Source: Methanomicrobia archaeon
GTDB taxonomy: Archaea > Halobacteriota > Syntropharchaeia > Alkanophagales > Methanospirareceae
Direction: 5' to 3'
Length of the DNA stretch: 12,136 bases
Assembly (NCBI GenBank): GCA_016928455.1
Contig: JAFGKP010000050.1
Coordinates: 1-12,136, forward strand
A program made the position numbers and the translations under genes. The notes below the pieces were generated by a model. That model worked only from the letters and a program-made list of their open reading frames with translations. It had not been told where the DNA came from and made no database searches. Below, one piece after another: positions 11,060 through 12,136 of this stretch (position 1 is the first letter of the stretch; each line of letters opens with the position of its first letter).

Positions 11060-12136
11060 TTACAGTGTCGCCTGCGTCTTCATCTTCAGTTTAGTAAGCT
11101 CCTTGAGCTTGTAGTCCTCGAGTAAGACGGGCTGCACGAGCTCTTCAGGTATACTGAGTGAGATCTCCTTCGTCCGTCCGTATCTACCGCGGCTGACCAG
11201 CACGGTATCAATCAGCCCCAAGATATCCAATTCCGAGACGAATTCGGTCACGCGTGCCTGTGTCAGTGGGTCATTAGCCAGATGATTACACAATTTGCGG
11301 TACATGAGATAGACTTCTCCACTCGTGTACCGGCGCTTCTTCCGCTCTCTGCTCAGCACGACGACGCTGCTGAGTACGATCTTGGAGTGGAGCGGCAGTG
11401 TCTTGATCACCTCAACGAGCCGATTCATCTCTAACTTCTCGCTCGCGAGCCGCACGTGCTCTTCACTGACCTTATCTGCGCCCGCGCGCTCAGCTATCTC
11501 TCCGGAGACACGGAGTAGGGCGAGTGCACGACGCGCATCACCGTCTTCGGATGCTGCGAGTGCCGCGCAGAGCGGTATGACGGCGGATTCAAGTACTGAG
11601 GGCTCAAATGCGGTCAGGGCACGCTCATGTAAAATATCACGCAACTGATCGGCGTTGTAAGGCGCAAATATGAGCTCCTCCTCGCTCAGTGAGGATTTGA
11701 TCCGCGGATCCAGTGAATCCGCGAAGGTGAGGTCATTGGAGATCCCGATCAGACTCACCCGCGCCTGGTTCAGCTCACTGTTGATGCGCGAGAGCACGTA
11801 CAACACGTTTTCACCCTTGCTCACCAGCTTATCCACCTCATCCAGGATGATGAACAGGGTGCGCTGCTCGGCATCGAGACCGCTCTTGAACTCCGCGTAG
11901 ACCATATCCGTCGGCCAGCCGATCATGGGCACGCGCCGATTAAAGATGCGGGCGAGGGCGGCGAAGATCCGATAAGCGGTGTCAAAGACGACCCCGTTGA
12001 TGTACAGGACCGAGCAGCACGCGTCCACCTTCTGCGCCGCTTCCTCCAGCTGTTTGCTGACGTACTTCACCGTCGCCGTCTTGCCCGTGCCCGTCTGCCC
12101 GTAGATCAGCACGTTCGACGGCGTCTCCCCGCGCAA
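11060..12136 (-). CDS. cdc6: Orc1/Cdc6-type replication initiator, N-terminus outside window
   Basis: Orc1/Cdc6 binds archaeal replication origins and helps load the MCM helicase. The window holds 358 codons plus stop; the protein enters at base 12136 without a start codon of its own (the first codon, TTG, reads as Leu inside the ALRGE-type stretch). Seen: Walker A GQTGTGKT at 13-20, Walker B FIILDEVDKL at 95-104, sensor 1 GISND at 131-135, a DPRIKSSL stretch with FAPYNADQLRDIL at 157-169 where the archaeal initiator-specific motif lies, sensor 2 GDARRALALLR at 199-209, and a C-terminal winged helix (about 265-345: YTSGEVYLMYRKLCNHL, LGLIDTVLVSRGRYGRT). All ATPase motifs are present. About 40-50 N-terminal residues are missing. 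The replication origin is usually just upstream of such a gene, so it may lie past base 12136. Confidence 0.95.
   Translation of the reverse strand: MRGETPSNVLIYGQTGTGKTATVKYVSKQLEEAAQKVDACCSVLYINGVVFDTAYRIFAALARIFNRRVPMIGWPTDMVYAEFKSGLDAEQRTLFIILDEVDKLVSKGENVLYVLSRINSELNQARVSLIGISNDLTFADSLDPRIKSSLSEEELIFAPYNADQLRDILHERALTAFEPSVLESAVIPLCAALAASEDGDARRALALLRVSGEIAERAGADKVSEEHVRLASEKLEMNRLVEVIKTLPLHSKIVLSSVVVLSRERKKRRYTSGEVYLMYRKLCNHLANDPLTQARVTEFVSELDILGLIDTVLVSRGRYGRTKEISLSIPEELVQPVLLEDYKLKELTKLKMKTQATL

Overview
The window looks archaeal, most likely a Methanomicrobia-grade euryarchaeote; an ANME-1/Methanophagales or Syntropharchaeia type lineage is my best guess, not a demonstrated placement. 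The reasons are an Orc1/Cdc6 replication initiator, archaeal promoters (TATA boxes about 26 nt upstream of inferred transcript starts), GGTGAT/GGAGGTGAT ribosome sites, several probably leaderless starts, and archaea-typical small families (GYD, DUF362 ferredoxin-like protein, ICMT-like methyltransferase). Base composition is fairly balanced except for one clearly A+T-rich gene.

Layout. 1-356 (-): N-terminal part of an AEC-family transporter, cut by the window edge. 357-727: gene-poor stretch with what may be a decayed reading frame. 728-1561 (+): A+T-rich class I SAM methyltransferase of the leucine carboxyl methyltransferase type, probably acquired. 1571-2162 (-): two abutting gene remnants, an amino-acid permease C-terminus and an Fpg/Nei DNA glycosylase N-terminus. 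2423-3454 (-): DUF362 protein with two 4Fe-4S motifs. 3707-4333 (+): metal-dependent cyclase/kynurenine-formamidase-like hydrolase that appears to start at CTG. 4399-4842 (+): small lipoprotein. 4844-5634 (-): MsrB and an upstream unknown helical protein, probably one operon. 5818-6471 (+): zinc-type adenylate kinase. 6653-6952 (+): GYD protein. 7068-7442 (-): small zinc-ribbon-like protein. 7596-8768 (-) and 8873-9445 (+): membrane-anchored HtrA/Deg protease and a divergent FKBP lipoprotein. 9457-9966 (-) and 10057-10257 (+): nitroreductase and a divergent tautomerase. 10375-10824 (-): ICMT-like membrane methyltransferase. 11060-12136 (-): Orc1/Cdc6, N-terminus outside the window.

Most genes are singly transcribed units. 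The clearest functional groupings are extracytoplasmic protein quality control (HtrA plus lipid-anchored FKBP from one shared promoter region), oxidative repair (MsrB with the unknown 97-residue protein), and a flavin reductase/tautomerase pair. Regions 400-727 and 1571-2422 look like a decay and insertion zone. Several perfect inverted repeats sit at promoters or just past stop codons; the most striking brackets the inferred transcription start of the adenylate kinase gene. I saw no tRNA, rRNA, CRISPR array or insertion sequence.
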